From: Geodermatophilaceae bacterium URHA0031
Lineage (GTDB): Bacteria; Actinomycetota; Actinomycetes; Mycobacteriales; Geodermatophilaceae
Length of the DNA stretch: 64,000 bases
Direction: 5' to 3'
Assembly: GCA_000620205.1 (NCBI GenBank)
Contig: JHVP01000009.1
Location: forward strand, 132,119 to 196,118
Shown in pieces: positions 1 through 10,572 of the stretch (positions within the stretch are counted from its first letter, which is position 1; every line of letters begins with the position of its first letter). The notes under the pieces are model-generated. The model had not been told where the DNA came from, ran no database searches, and saw only the letters and a program-made list of their open reading frames with translations. The translations under genes were made by a program, and so were the position numbers.

Positions 1-393
1 GGGCAGGTAGCTCTGGTAGGCGACGTCGAAGAACACCGTGGCCGTGCCGGTGACCGCGGCGACGACGAAGAGCTGGCCCAGGGTGAGCACGTCGAGCAGG
101 TACGCGAGCGGCAGGGTGGCCAGCACGACGGCGCGGACCAGGTCGGCGGTGACCAGCACCCGCTTGCGGCGCCAGCGGTCCACCCACGCGCCGGCGGGCA
201 GACCGATGAGCAGGAAGGCGGCGGTCTCCAGCGCGGTCAGCACGCCCATCTCCAGCGGCGTCGCGTCCAACACGGTCACCGCGACGACCGGCAGCGCCAG
301 CAGCGTCACCTGGGTGCCGACCTGGCTGACCGTCTCGGCCGCCCACAGGTGCCGGAAGTCGCGGTGCCGGAGCAGGCTCCGATCGGTGGTCAC
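1..393 (-). CDS. MFS transporter, N-terminal part (cut by window edge)
   Basis: This is the first 131 codons of a major facilitator superfamily permease read on the minus strand; the rest lies beyond base 1. After a short cytoplasmic N-terminus with RHRDFRHLWAA, hydrophobic helices alternate with the intracellular loop WVDRWRRKR, the D-R-x-x-R-R signature between MFS helices 2 and 3. The N-terminus resembles the enterobactin-exporter/macrolide-efflux branch of MFS, but the substrate cannot be read from this fragment. I chose the GTG at 393 because a -10-like CAGGCT (405-400) lies 6 nt upstream, with TTGACA (429-424) at an 18-nt spacing as a -35. This suggests a leaderless mRNA. It is divergent from the HTH gene that starts at 462, which may regulate it. 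Confidence 0.8.
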   Translation of the reverse strand, partial: MTTDRSLLRHRDFRHLWAAETVSQVGTQVTLLALPVVAVTVLDATPLEMGVLTALETAAFLLIGLPAGAWVDRWRRKRVLVTADLVRAVVLATLPLAYLLDVLTLGQLFVVAAVTGTATVFFDVAYQSYLP

Positions 394-423
394 CCGGGCA
401 GCCTGGGTGCAGTGATCGGGGAG

Positions 424-455
424 TGTCAATCACTTTGCCGCGTGTCGCCTACGCT
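424..455. promoter_or_regulatory. Divergent promoter region between MFS gene and ArsR-like gene
   Basis: On the minus strand TTGACA (429-424) and CAGGCT (405-400) are separated by 18 nt and end 6 nt before the MFS start. On the plus strand TACGCT (450-455) ends 6 nt before the regulator start at 462. The two promoters overlap head to head, so one operator could control both. These are motif matches only. Confidence 0.45.
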
Positions 456-461
456 GCTCCC

Positions 462-992
462 GTGGCCGAGCCGGAGGGTCCCCCGCGCATCGCCGGTGAG
501 CGTCGTCCCGCGACCGACGCCGAGGCCCGGGCGCTGGCCTCCGCCGTCCGGCTGCGGATCCTGCGGCTGTGCCTGGACGAGCCGCGGACCAACAAGGAGA
601 TCGCCGCCCGGCTGGACCGGAACCCGGCGACGGTGCTGCACCACGTGCGCACGCTCGTGGACACCGGGTTCCTGGTCGCCGGACCGGTCCGGCGCGGGAC
701 GCGCGGTGCCCGGGAGGTGCCCTACCGGGCGACCGGCAAGAGCTGGCTGATGGACGGCGCCGGCCGCGCGGCCCCCGGGCGCGACCCCGCGCTGGCCGCC
801 TTCCTGGAGGAGGTGGCGGCCGTGGGGGAGGAGCACCTGGACAGCACCCGGCTGGGGCTGCGGCTCTCGGCCGCCGACCGCGAGGACCTGACCCGTCGGC
901 TGCACGACCTGCTCGACTCCTACGCCCGCCGGCCCCCGCCCCCGGACGGGGAGAAGTGGTCGTTGTACCTCGGGATGCACCCGGAGCCCTGA
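462..992 (+). CDS. ArsR-like winged-helix transcriptional regulator
   Basis: This 176-aa protein has an ArsR-type winged helix in its first half. ALASAVRLRILRLCLDEP is followed by the recognition region TNKEIAARLDRNPATVLHHV and the wing around GFLVAGPVRRG. The C-terminal half is helical and of unknown role, with no obvious metal-binding cysteines, so this is a HTH_20/ArsR-like repressor rather than a classical metal sensor. An in-frame GTG exists at 423, but GTG 462 is preferred: TACGCT (450-455) lies exactly 6 nt before it, and the homology-like part begins just after. It is divergent from an MFS exporter with about 70 bp between starts, the usual layout of a drug- or metabolite-responsive repressor and its target. 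That regulatory link is inference. Confidence 0.75.
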   Translation: MAEPEGPPRIAGERRPATDAEARALASAVRLRILRLCLDEPRTNKEIAARLDRNPATVLHHVRTLVDTGFLVAGPVRRGTRGAREVPYRATGKSWLMDGAGRAAPGRDPALAAFLEEVAAVGEEHLDSTRLGLRLSAADREDLTRRLHDLLDSYARRPPPPDGEKWSLYLGMHPEP

Positions 993-1071
993 GGTGTTGT
1001 ACCGGGCGATGACCACAGCTCGCACCACAAGTCAGTCGCCCTCGACGCGAGGGCGTGCCACGCTGGAGACG

Positions 1072-2571
1072 ATGACGACAGCACAGAACCGCGCAGTCCT
1101 CGACGAGGCCGAGGCCCGGGTCGACAAGGCCGCGCGCGCCCGCGCCCAGGACCCGACCCCTGCGCCCACCACCCCGTGGGACGCGCCGGACGACTCGACC
1201 GGCTCCTACGTCAGGGAGGAGCGCGGTGCGCTGCGCCGCGTTGCCGGCCTGTCGACCGAGCTCACCGACGTCACCGAGGTCGAGTACCGGCAGCTCCGTC
1301 TGGAGCGGGTCGTCCTGGTCGGCGTCTGGACCGAGGGGACGGCGGCCGACGCGCACCGCTCGCTGGCCGAGCTCGCCGCGCTCGCCGAGACCGCCGGCTC
1401 CCAGGTGCTCGACGCGCTCGTGCAGCGCCGCGACAAGCCCGACCCGGCCACCTACGTGGGCTCGGGCAAGGCCGCCGAGCTCCGCGACGTGGTCGCCGCC
1501 ACCGGCGCCGACACCGTCATCTGCGACGGCGAGCTGGCCCCGGGCCAGCTCAACCAGCTGGAGAAGATCCTCAAGGTCAAGGTGGTCGACCGGACTGCGC
1601 TGATCCTGGACATCTTCGCCCAGCACGCCACCAGCCGGGAGGGCAAGGCACAGGTCGAGCTCGCCCAGATGCAGTACATGCTGCCGCGACTGCGCGGCTG
1701 GGGTGAGTCGCTGAGCCGGCAGGCCGGTGGCCGCGTCGCCGGCGGTGGCGGCATCGGTACCCGTGGCCCGGGTGAGACCAAGATCGAGACAGACCGCCGC
1801 CGGATCCGGGCGCGGGTCAGCAAGCTGCGCAGGGAGATCGCCGGCATGGCGACCGCCCGCACCACGCAGCGCAACTCCCGGGACCGCAACGCCACGCCCA
1901 GCGTGGCGATCGCCGGCTACACCAACGCCGGGAAGTCCAGCCTGCTCAACCAGCTCACCGATGCCGGCGTGCTGGTCCAGGACGCGCTGTTCGCCACCCT
2001 GGACCCGACGGTCCGCCGGGCCCAGACGCCGGACGGCCGGGAGTTCACGGTGACCGACACCGTCGGCTTCGTGCGCCACCTGCCGCACCAGTTGGTCGAC
2101 GCCTTCCGGTCCACGCTGGAGGAGGTCGCGGCCGCGGACCTGCTCGTGCACGTGGTCGACGGGTCCGACACCGACCCGCTGGGCCAGATCGACGCGGTGC
2201 GGGTCGTGCTGAACGAGATCGACGCCGCCGCGGTCCCCGAGCTCATCGTGGTCAACAAGGTCGACGCGATGAGCGAGGAGGACGTGCTGGCCCTGCGCCA
2301 GGCGCTCCCGGGCGCCGCCTGGGTCTCCGCCCGGACCGGTGCCGGCATCGAGGCCCTGCGGGACGTGATCGCCGCGCGGCTGCCGCACCCGGACGTCGAC
2401 GTCGAGGTCCTGGTGCCCTACGACCGGGGTGACCTGGTCGCCCGGGTGCACCGGGACGGCGAGGTGCTGGAGGAGCGGCACGAGGCCACCGGCACGGTGC
2501 TCACCGCCCGGGTCGCGCCGGCACTGGCGGCACTGCTCGAAAACTACGCCGCGCCGGTCGCCGGGGTCTGA
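1072..2571 (+). CDS. hflX: GTPase HflX, ribosome-splitting/rescue factor
   Basis: HflX is a translation-factor-class GTPase that binds the 50S subunit and splits stalled ribosomes, notably after heat or antibiotic stress. The 499-aa product has the HflX N-terminal domain (VGSGKAAEL, VICDGELAPGQLNQLE), the family motif GTRGPGETKIETDRRRI, a coiled linker, then a GTPase domain: G1 GYTNAGKS at about residue 282, G3 DTVGF, G4 NKVD. A short C-terminal domain follows. The ATG at 1072 is chosen over the upstream in-frame GTG/ATG at 994/1009, because GGAG lies 5 nt upstream and the 26 extra residues look non-coding. It follows the HTH regulator on the same strand with 79 bp between, and is probably transcribed on its own. 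Confidence 0.95.
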   Translation: MTTAQNRAVLDEAEARVDKAARARAQDPTPAPTTPWDAPDDSTGSYVREERGALRRVAGLSTELTDVTEVEYRQLRLERVVLVGVWTEGTAADAHRSLAELAALAETAGSQVLDALVQRRDKPDPATYVGSGKAAELRDVVAATGADTVICDGELAPGQLNQLEKILKVKVVDRTALILDIFAQHATSREGKAQVELAQMQYMLPRLRGWGESLSRQAGGRVAGGGGIGTRGPGETKIETDRRRIRARVSKLRREIAGMATARTTQRNSRDRNATPSVAIAGYTNAGKSSLLNQLTDAGVLVQDALFATLDPTVRRAQTPDGREFTVTDTVGFVRHLPHQLVDAFRSTLEEVAAADLLVHVVDGSDTDPLGQIDAVRVVLNEIDAAAVPELIVVNKVDAMSEEDVLALRQALPGAAWVSARTGAGIEALRDVIAARLPHPDVDVEVLVPYDRGDLVARVHRDGEVLEERHEATGTVLTARVAPALAALLENYAAPVAGV

Positions 2572-2585
2572 CGAAGGTCGAAGGA

Positions 2586-2634
2586 CCTCGTCCTCCTCAC
2601 CCCTCGCACGCTCGGGGTGAGCCTCGGGACGAGG
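2586..2634 (+). repeat. Extragenic two-stem palindromic element, copy A
   Basis: An outer stem CCTCGTCC (2586-2593) / GGACGAGG (2627-2634) encloses an inner stem CTCACCCC (2596-2603) / GGGGTGAG (2614-2621) with a 10-nt loop TCGCACGCTC. It lies just after hflX and could act as its terminator. The same architecture, with compensatory base changes in both stems, recurs at 41214-41267. A degenerate second copy follows directly at 2644-2661 (CCCC-TCGCAGGCTC-GGGG). Confidence 0.75.
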
Positions 2635-2643
2635 CCTGACCCA

Positions 2644-2661
2644 CCCCTCGCAGGCTCGGGG
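2644..2661 (+). repeat. Degenerate core copy of the same palindromic element
   Basis: CCCC (2644-2647), loop TCGCAGGCTC (2648-2657), GGGG (2658-2661). Only the inner stem and loop are kept; the outer stem is lost. It lies between hflX and the PAP2 gene, directly beside copy A. Confidence 0.55.
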
Positions 2662-2745
2662 CGGGGCCCTGCAGGCGGGCCGTTCCAGCACGTCACCTGG
2701 TCGGGGCCGATCACGAAGAGGTCACGATCCCGGTACCGTGACCGG

Positions 2746-3483
2746 GTGGCCAGGAGCGCGGTGCAGCCGACGACGGACGCCGCCGGTGTGCCGTCCGGCG
2801 GCTCCGCGCCGGTCATCGGGATCGGCCGGCCCCCGTGGTGGCTGCTGGTGCTCTCCGCGCTGGTCACCCTCGTGGTCACCGTCGACCTGCTGCACCGCGG
2901 CTGGCTGGAACGGATGGACCTCCGGGTCTCCGAGGTGGTCAGCGTCTGGGACCTGCGGCACTCCGACGCCTACTGGCTGGTCTGGGCCTTCACCCAGGCC
3001 GGCGGGCGCGGGTTCATCCTCATCGTGCTGGCCGGCCTCGTGGGCTGGCTGGCGGTCCGCCGTCGGACCCTGGTCCCGCTGGTCCGGGTGCTGACCGCCC
3101 TCGCCCTGCTCACCGCGGTCGTGTACGCGTTCAAGTACGGCACCGGTCGCACGGCACCGGCCTACCCCGGGTCGTTCTTCCACCGCGACGGGGCCAGCTA
3201 CCCCTCCGGACACGTGGCCAACGCCGTCCTGATGTGGGGCGTCGCCCGCTGGACCGCGGTCGAGTACGGGTTGCCCGCCGGGGTGCAGCGCACGTTCTGG
3301 GTGCTGAGCATCTTCGGACCGCTGGCCACCGGGGTGGCCATGGTGGCCTTGGACTTCCACTGGGTCACCGACGCCGTGGTGGGGCTGGCCGTCGGACTCC
3401 TGCTGTTGGGCGTGGTACATGCACTCGATGCGGTCGGGGTGTCACGCTGGGTCCGTGCCAGAGCGGGCCGTTCGCAGCCCTGA
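2746..3483 (+). CDS. PAP2-family membrane phosphatase
   Basis: This 245-aa integral membrane protein is of the phosphatidic acid phosphatase type 2 superfamily, which dephosphorylates lipid phosphates such as phosphatidate or undecaprenyl pyrophosphate at the outer face of the membrane. The three signature motifs are present: C1 KYGTGRTAP, C2 YPSGH and C3 ALDFHWVTD, which carry the catalytic histidines. About five to six hydrophobic helices flank them, one right after the N-terminus (WWLLVLSALVTLVVTV). Start GTG 2746 is preferred to the upstream in-frame start at 2617: TACCGT (2734-2739) lies 6 nt before it, and upstream sequence is a repeat element. The end overlaps the next gene by 29 bp. 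The exact lipid substrate is unknown. Confidence 0.85.
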   Translation: MARSAVQPTTDAAGVPSGGSAPVIGIGRPPWWLLVLSALVTLVVTVDLLHRGWLERMDLRVSEVVSVWDLRHSDAYWLVWAFTQAGGRGFILIVLAGLVGWLAVRRRTLVPLVRVLTALALLTAVVYAFKYGTGRTAPAYPGSFFHRDGASYPSGHVANAVLMWGVARWTAVEYGLPAGVQRTFWVLSIFGPLATGVAMVALDFHWVTDAVVGLAVGLLLLGVVHALDAVGVSRWVRARAGRSQP

Positions 3484-4528
3484 CCGCGTGGGACGCCGGA
3501 AGGCGGGCCGTGCGGTCCTCGGTGCGCCGCTGGGTCTGGTGCTGGCCGTCCTGCCGGTCCTCCCGGCCGCCGCCGAGGGAGCGGACGCCGCGCCCTACGG
3601 CGAGCCGAGCACGCGCTGCGAGATCACCGACCCGCGGCTGCCCGAGCTCTCCGGCCTGGCCAGCGCCGGCGACACCATGCTCGCGATGGACGACGGCGGC
3701 GACCGCGCCGAGGTGTACGTGCTCGACGGCAGCTGCGCGGTCGGCGAGGTCCGCTCCAGCGACGTCGACCCCTACGACCCCGAGGACCTGGCACTCGGCT
3801 CGGACGGGACGATCTGGCTGGCCGACACCGGTGACAACAACCAGACCCGCGAGACCGTCGCGCTCATCGGCCTCCGCCCGGACGGCAGCCACACGCTGAC
3901 CCGCCTCACCTACCCGGACGGGCCGCACGACGCCGAGGCCCTCCTGCTGGCACCGGACGGCACGCCGTACCTGGTCACCAAGGAGGTGCTGGGGGCCAGC
4001 GCCGTCTACCGGCCCGATGCCCCGCTGGCCGACGGGGCCACCGTGCCGATGAGCCAGGTGCTCCGGATGGGGTTCACCCTGACCGGGACCCCCGGCGGCC
4101 CGGTGGGGCGTGCCGGGCAGCTGCTCGTCACCGGTGGTGCCGTCTCACCGGACGGCCAGCGGATCGCGCTGCGCACGTACACCGACGCCTACGTCTGGCC
4201 GCTCTCCGGCTCCGACGTCGTCGGAGCGCTCGGCGGCTCCCCGGCGCGGGTCCCGCTGCCGGAGTCACCCCAGGGCGAGGCGATCACCTTCGCCGCGAAC
4301 AGCCGCGACCTGCTGGTGTCAGGGGAGGGGCTGCCGGCCACGGTGACCCTGGTGCCCGCATCCGGCTCGCTCGAGCCGGCAGCGGCCACCGCTCCCGCCG
4401 AGAACGCCTCGGCCGACGGCGCGCTGGCCGGCTCGGTGAGCCCGCTGACGGCCGGGCTGGTGGCCGCCCTCGTCGCCACCGTGCTGGTGTGGGTCGTCGG
4501 CCGCATCCGCCGCCGCCAGCAGGGCTGA
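3455..4528 (+). CDS. Secreted, C-terminally membrane-anchored propeller-like protein
   Basis: The 357-aa product has a basic N-terminus and a hydrophobic Sec-type signal (GLVLAVLPVLPAAAEG). An extracellular domain follows, with repeated strand patterns such as LAMDDGGDRAEVYVLD, WLADTGDNNQTRETVAL and PYLVTKEVLGASAVY, typical of beta-propeller or esterase-like phytase-type folds. An Ala/Ser-rich linker and a C-terminal helix (AGLVAALVATVLVWVVG) with RIRRRQQ form a membrane anchor. No catalytic signature is recognisable, so the function is unknown. Start GTG 3455 overlaps the PAP2 gene by 29 bp. CACGCT (3443-3448) ends 6 nt before it, which suggests a promoter inside the upstream gene and a leaderless mRNA. 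Confidence 0.7.
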   Translation: MPERAVRSPDRVGRRKAGRAVLGAPLGLVLAVLPVLPAAAEGADAAPYGEPSTRCEITDPRLPELSGLASAGDTMLAMDDGGDRAEVYVLDGSCAVGEVRSSDVDPYDPEDLALGSDGTIWLADTGDNNQTRETVALIGLRPDGSHTLTRLTYPDGPHDAEALLLAPDGTPYLVTKEVLGASAVYRPDAPLADGATVPMSQVLRMGFTLTGTPGGPVGRAGQLLVTGGAVSPDGQRIALRTYTDAYVWPLSGSDVVGALGGSPARVPLPESPQGEAITFAANSRDLLVSGEGLPATVTLVPASGSLEPAAATAPAENASADGALAGSVSPLTAGLVAALVATVLVWVVGRIRRRQQG

Positions 4529-4584
4529 CGCCCCGGCCCCGCTGCAGGGCCCCGCCGCCACTCTGGCAGGCCCGTCGACCTCGG

Positions 4585-5394
4585 TCAGACGCGGCGGAGG
4601 ACGGTGACGACCCGACCCAGGACGGTCGCGTCGTCACCGGGGATCGGCTCGTACGCCTCGTTGTGCGGCATCAGCCAGACGTGCCCGTCGCGACGCTTGT
4701 AGGTCTTCACCGTCGCCTCGCCGTCGATCATGGCGGCGACGATCTCGCCGTTCTCCGCCGTCGGCTGCTGCCGGACGACGACCCAGTCGCCGTCGCAGAT
4801 GGCCGCGTCGACCATCGAGTCACCGGCGACCTTGAGCATGAACAGCGTCCCCTCGCCGACGAGCTCGCGGGGGAGCGGGAAGACCTCCTCGACCGCCTGC
4901 TCGGCCAGCACCGGGCCACCGGCGGCGATCCGGCCGACGAGCGGGACGTAGGTCGGCCGGGGGGCGGCGGCCTCGTCCACGCCGCTCGCCGCTCCGGCGG
5001 CGGCCAGCGGCCCGGGGGCGGACTCGGCCGCCTGGGTCATGACGGCGGTCTCGCCGGGCAACCGGACGTCGAGCGCGCGCGGCCGGTTCGGGTCGCGCCG
5101 CAGCCAGCCCTTGCGCTGCAGCACCGACAACTGGTGGGCCACCGAGGACGCCGACGACAGCCCCACGGCCTCACCGATCTCGCGGACCGAGGGCGGGTAC
5201 CCGCGACGGTCGATGGAGTCGCGGATGACCTCGAGGACCCGGCGCTGGCGCTGGGTCAGCCCGTCGCCGGTCTCGCCGCGGTCGGGGAACTCCCGGATCG
5301 CCGCACCGGCACCGGCCGCCCCGGTGTCCGCGGCGGCGCGGCCGCGTCGCGTCGAGCCCTTGCCACTGCCTGTCGTCGGGCCGTCGACCGCCAT
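4585..5394 (-). CDS. lexA: LexA SOS repressor / autoprotease
   Basis: LexA represses DNA-damage genes and cleaves itself when RecA filaments form. The 269-aa protein has a winged-helix DNA-binding domain at about residues 44-110 ([31 protein letters not shown]), a long acidic/Ala linker, and an S24 peptidase domain. The self-cleavage site Ala158-Gly159 (RIAAGGP), nucleophile Ser193 (GDSMVD) and general base Lys230 (ATVKTY) are all intact. The 43-residue N-terminal extension ahead of the HTH is long but common in actinobacteria. It is divergent from the LysM gene, with SOS boxes in the shared 294-bp region. Its own -35 lies inside a LexA box, so autoregulation is expected. Confidence 0.97.
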   Translation of the reverse strand: MAVDGPTTGSGKGSTRRGRAAADTGAAGAGAAIREFPDRGETGDGLTQRQRRVLEVIRDSIDRRGYPPSVREIGEAVGLSSASSVAHQLSVLQRKGWLRRDPNRPRALDVRLPGETAVMTQAAESAPGPLAAAGAASGVDEAAAPRPTYVPLVGRIAAGGPVLAEQAVEEVFPLPRELVGEGTLFMLKVAGDSMVDAAICDGDWVVVRQQPTAENGEIVAAMIDGEATVKTYKRRDGHVWLMPHNEAYEPIPGDDATVLGRVVTVLRRV

Positions 5395-5491
5395 GTGTCC
5401 TCCTCGTCCGGCTGCCGGGGCAGCGGTTCCCGGGTGCGTCGCCGCGCTGCAGCGGGGCCGGCGCGGCGATCCCGATCTCGATCGCAGGTGA

Positions 5492-5534
5492 ACGGTAGCG
5501 GGTCACACCCGTGTAGTTCAAACACCTGTTCGAA
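5492..5534 (-). promoter_or_regulatory. lexA promoter with embedded SOS (LexA) box
   Basis: On the minus strand TTCGAACAGGTGTTTGAA (5534-5517) matches the actinobacterial/Gram-positive LexA box (CGAAC-N4-GTTCG type) with one imperfect half. A -35-like TGAACT (5520-5515) overlaps the box, and TACCGT (5497-5492) follows at 17 nt as the -10. The repressor would directly block RNA polymerase, giving lexA autoregulation. The leader is about 90 nt. Confidence 0.8.
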
Positions 5535-5597
5535 GAAGTCCGCGTCAGGGGCTGGACTTGTCGGAGGGATGCGGTAGACATCGCGCAGACGTTCGAT

Positions 5598-5613
5598 TCG
5601 AACAGGCGTTCGA
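5598..5613 (+). promoter_or_regulatory. SOS (LexA) box for the LysM gene
   Basis: TCGAACAGGCGTTCGA is a near-perfect inverted repeat matching the LexA operator. It lies 75 nt before the LysM gene start. A weak promoter candidate (TGGACT 5553-5558, TAGACA 5575-5580, 16-nt spacer) lies just upstream, which would place the box in the early transcribed region as a roadblock. The operator call is strong; the promoter call is weak. Confidence 0.8.
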
Positions 5614-5688
5614 CGCACCTGCTCCACGCCTGGTCGGTCGCGCGGTCCGTCCCACCGCCGGCACCCGTCTGACCCCCAGGAGCCTCCC

Positions 5689-6297
5689 GTGACCAGTCCC
5701 CAGCGCCGCGTCCCTCCCTCCGTCGCCCCCCTCGCGGAGTTCCTCGCCGAGCGCGTCTCCGTCCGGCCGGTCGCCGTCCCGTCGGCACCCGCGCGGTACT
5801 CCGGCTCGGTCGGTCGCGGCCCCCGGTCGGCCGCCCCGGCCGGTCCGCGTCGCGACCCGGCCCGACCGGGGGCTCGGCCGGCCGGGATGGGCGGTCTCGC
5901 GGTCGGGCTGCCGGTCCGTGGGGGGTGCGCGGTCGAGGGCGGGCGGCGCCGGGGGGCTCGGTCGACGGGGGGCGCCGGGCGGACCGTCGGCGCGGACGAG
6001 TTCACGCCGATCCGGCTCACCGAGCGCGGTCGCCGGGTGGTGGCCGGTCTGTCGATCGCGGTCGGGTTGTCCATCGCGGCGGCCACCGTGGTCACCGTCC
6101 AGCTCGGCGCCGAGCGGGGCGGGCTCGAGTTGGCCGGCTCCTCGACGGTCGTCGTGCAGTCGGGGGACACGCTGTGGTCGCTGGCCCGGGAGGCCGCTCC
6201 GGAGGAGGACCCGCGGGCCGTGGTCGACGCCATCGTCGAGCTCAACGGGCTCCAGGACGTCGACCTGCTGCCCGGCGCGGTGCTGCAGCTGCCGTGA
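5689..6297 (+). CDS. LysM-domain single-pass membrane protein, SOS-induced division-inhibitor type
   Basis: The 202-aa product has a long low-complexity Arg/Pro/Gly/Ala N-terminal region, one transmembrane helix (VVAGLSIAVGLSIAAATVVTV) at about residues 117-138, and a C-terminal LysM peptidoglycan-binding domain (VVVQSGDTLWSLAREAA ... LLPGAVLQLP). Its position, divergent from lexA, preceded by an SOS box and followed by nrdR, matches mycobacterial Rv2719c (ChiZ) and corynebacterial DivS, both SOS-induced suppressors of cell division. By synteny it should delay septation after DNA damage. Start GTG 5689 has AGGAG 6 nt upstream. The N-terminal 100 residues show little conservation-like structure, so only the TM and LysM parts are firmly assigned. 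Confidence 0.85.
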   Translation: MTSPQRRVPPSVAPLAEFLAERVSVRPVAVPSAPARYSGSVGRGPRSAAPAGPRRDPARPGARPAGMGGLAVGLPVRGGCAVEGGRRRGARSTGGAGRTVGADEFTPIRLTERGRRVVAGLSIAVGLSIAAATVVTVQLGAERGGLELAGSSTVVVQSGDTLWSLAREAAPEEDPRAVVDAIVELNGLQDVDLLPGAVLQLP

Positions 6298-6377
6298 GCG
6301 TGGCGGGAACGGGTCGGTCGGTGCGTGGGGCGGACGTGGCACACGCGACGGGGGAAGACGCGCCGGGGACTCAGAGG

Positions 6378-6426
6378 TTGTACCTGTAGTGGTGCGGGGT
6401 TAACCTCACCCCAACATCTTGTAGTG
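6378..6426 (+). promoter_or_regulatory. nrdR-nrdJ promoter with two NrdR-box-like repeats
   Basis: TTGTAC (6378-6383) and TAACCT (6401-6406) are separated by exactly 17 nt and make a good housekeeping promoter. Two related sequences, TTGTACCTGTAGTG (6378-6391) and CAACATCTTGTAGTG (6412-6426), share the TGTAGTG end. They resemble NrdR boxes (core ACA..ATCTTGT). The first covers the -35 and the second lies just after the expected +1. Their 35-bp spacing is not an integral number of helix turns, a weak point. No cobalamin riboswitch is evident here. Confidence 0.55.
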
Positions 6427-6561
6427 ACAGGGATGTAAGTCAGTCCACAGGCGCTTCCCCAGGTCAGCCCCAGGACATCCACCGGATGTCCCCCGGTCGG
6501 TCCACAGGGGCGCCGGGGCGGTCGCCCTCCCGGGGCCGCCGATCGACGAGGAGGTGCTCCG

Positions 6562-7080
6562 GTGCGTTGTCCGTTCTGCCACAGTCCTGACAGCCGGGTC
6601 ATCGACTCACGTGAGACCGACGAGGGCGCGACGACACGCCGACGCCGGTCCTGCCCGGTCTGCGGCCGGCGGTTCACGACCGTGGAGGAGCCCGTGCTCG
6701 CGGTCGTCAAGCGCAGCGGCGTCAGCGAGCCCTTCGACCGCAACAAGGTCATCGCCGGCGTCCGTCGGGCCTGCCAGGGGCGGCCGGTCGACGAGGGGCA
6801 GCTCGCCGTCCTCGCCGCCAAGGTCGAGGACGCCGTGCGCGCCACCGGTTCGGCCGAGGTGCCCAGCAACGAGGTGGGCCTCGCCATCCTCGGTCCGCTG
6901 CGCTACCTCGACGAGGTCGCCTACCTGCGCTTCGCCAGCGTCTACCGCTCTTTCAGCTCGGCGGCCGACTTCGAGAAGGAGATCGCCGAGCTCAAGCGGC
7001 TGCGCCCCGCGTCCACTGCCGGGGGCCCACCCGACGAAGGGGCGCCCGGCGACGACGCCGGGCCCGTTCCACCCAGCTAG
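6562..7080 (+). CDS. nrdR: Transcriptional repressor NrdR
   Basis: NrdR is the ATP/dATP-sensing repressor of ribonucleotide reductase genes. The 172-aa protein has the N-terminal zinc ribbon (Cys3, Cys6, Cys31, Cys34 in CPFC and CPVC, followed by RRFTTVE) and an ATP-cone domain ([20 protein letters not shown] through [17 protein letters not shown]). The C-terminal Pro/Gly/Asp tail is extra. GTG 6562 follows a strong GAGGAGG ribosome binding site at about 5 nt. It is followed 81 bp later by nrdJ, its expected target, and preceded by the promoter with NrdR-box-like repeats, consistent with self- and nrdJ-control. Confidence 0.96.
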   Translation: MRCPFCHSPDSRVIDSRETDEGATTRRRRSCPVCGRRFTTVEEPVLAVVKRSGVSEPFDRNKVIAGVRRACQGRPVDEGQLAVLAAKVEDAVRATGSAEVPSNEVGLAILGPLRYLDEVAYLRFASVYRSFSSAADFEKEIAELKRLRPASTAGGPPDEGAPGDDAGPVPPS

Positions 7081-7161
7081 TCAGCTCGCGCACCACCGGC
7101 TTCCGACGACTTCCGTCCGCCACGACCTGTACGCCCGAACGCCACACCAGGGGAGCACGCC

Positions 7162-10056
<2,895 letters not shown>

Positions 10057-10141
10057 CGGCACGGCTCGCCGGGATGTCCTGCGGATCCTCGCGGGATGTC
10101 CCGGCGGGCTGCCCCTCGCCTGACGACGAGATCGTGACGCA

Positions 10142-10172
10142 CCGCCCCGGCCGCCTCGTGCGGCCGGGGCGG
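10142..10172. terminator. Hairpin terminator between convergent nrdJ and GYD genes
   Basis: Perfect 13-bp stem CCGCCCCGGCCGC (10142-10154) / GCGGCCGGGGCGG (10160-10172) with a 5-nt loop CTCGT. No U-tract follows, as is usual in actinobacterial terminators. It can serve both strands. Confidence 0.75.
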
Positions 10173-10239
10173 CTCGCTGCGCCCCGGCCGGCAGTACGGC
10201 GAGCGGCCGGCTCACCGGACGCGGGCTGACCTGTTGCGC

Positions 10240-10572
10240 TCAGGTGCCGGGAGCGCGGAAGGCGGCGCGTCCGTCCCGCACCTTGGCCAGGACGGACTGC
10301 AGCTCGTCCTGGTCGAACAACTGGTGGGTGCCCAGGCTGCGGACCGTGCCCGTGCTCGCCGAGGTCAGCGTGACCGCGGCCGCGGTCTGGGCGTCCGGCG
10401 CCTCCAGGACCACCATGCCGTCCGCCTCACCGAGCATCCAGTACAGGGCCTCCAGCCGGGCGCCGACGGCCTCCGCCGAGGCGCGCACCGCCGCCGTGCG
10501 GTCACCCGGCTGCTCGACCATGCGACCCCAGGTCTCGGGGGTGTAGGCGAAGAAGATGACGAACCTCGGCAT
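10240..10572 (-). CDS. GYD-domain protein (dimeric alpha-beta barrel)
   Basis: This 110-aa single-domain protein has the start (M)PRFVIFFAYTPETWGRMV, central LEALYWMLGEADGMVVLEAPD and end SLGTHQLFDQDELQSVLAKV. These match the GYD family (Pfam GYD), small dimeric ferredoxin-like barrel proteins of unknown function; the 'GEADGMVVLEAPD' stretch corresponds to the name-giving GxYD region. The ATG at 10572 is chosen because it begins exactly at the domain and GAGGTGG precedes it; an earlier in-frame start at 10653 would add 27 low-complexity residues. It stands alone between nrdJ and the MOSC gene. About 270 bp upstream (10573-10846) hold no gene that I can recognise. Confidence 0.8.
   Translation of the reverse strand: MPRFVIFFAYTPETWGRMVEQPGDRTAAVRASAEAVGARLEALYWMLGEADGMVVLEAPDAQTAAAVTLTSASTGTVRSLGTHQLFDQDELQSVLAKVRDGRAAFRAPGT

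Noticed and set aside
6298-6561. Possible cobalamin riboswitch in front of nrdR-nrdJ
   Set aside because: I see no B12-box-like sequence or the usual multi-stem layout; a promoter with NrdR-box-like repeats explains the region better.
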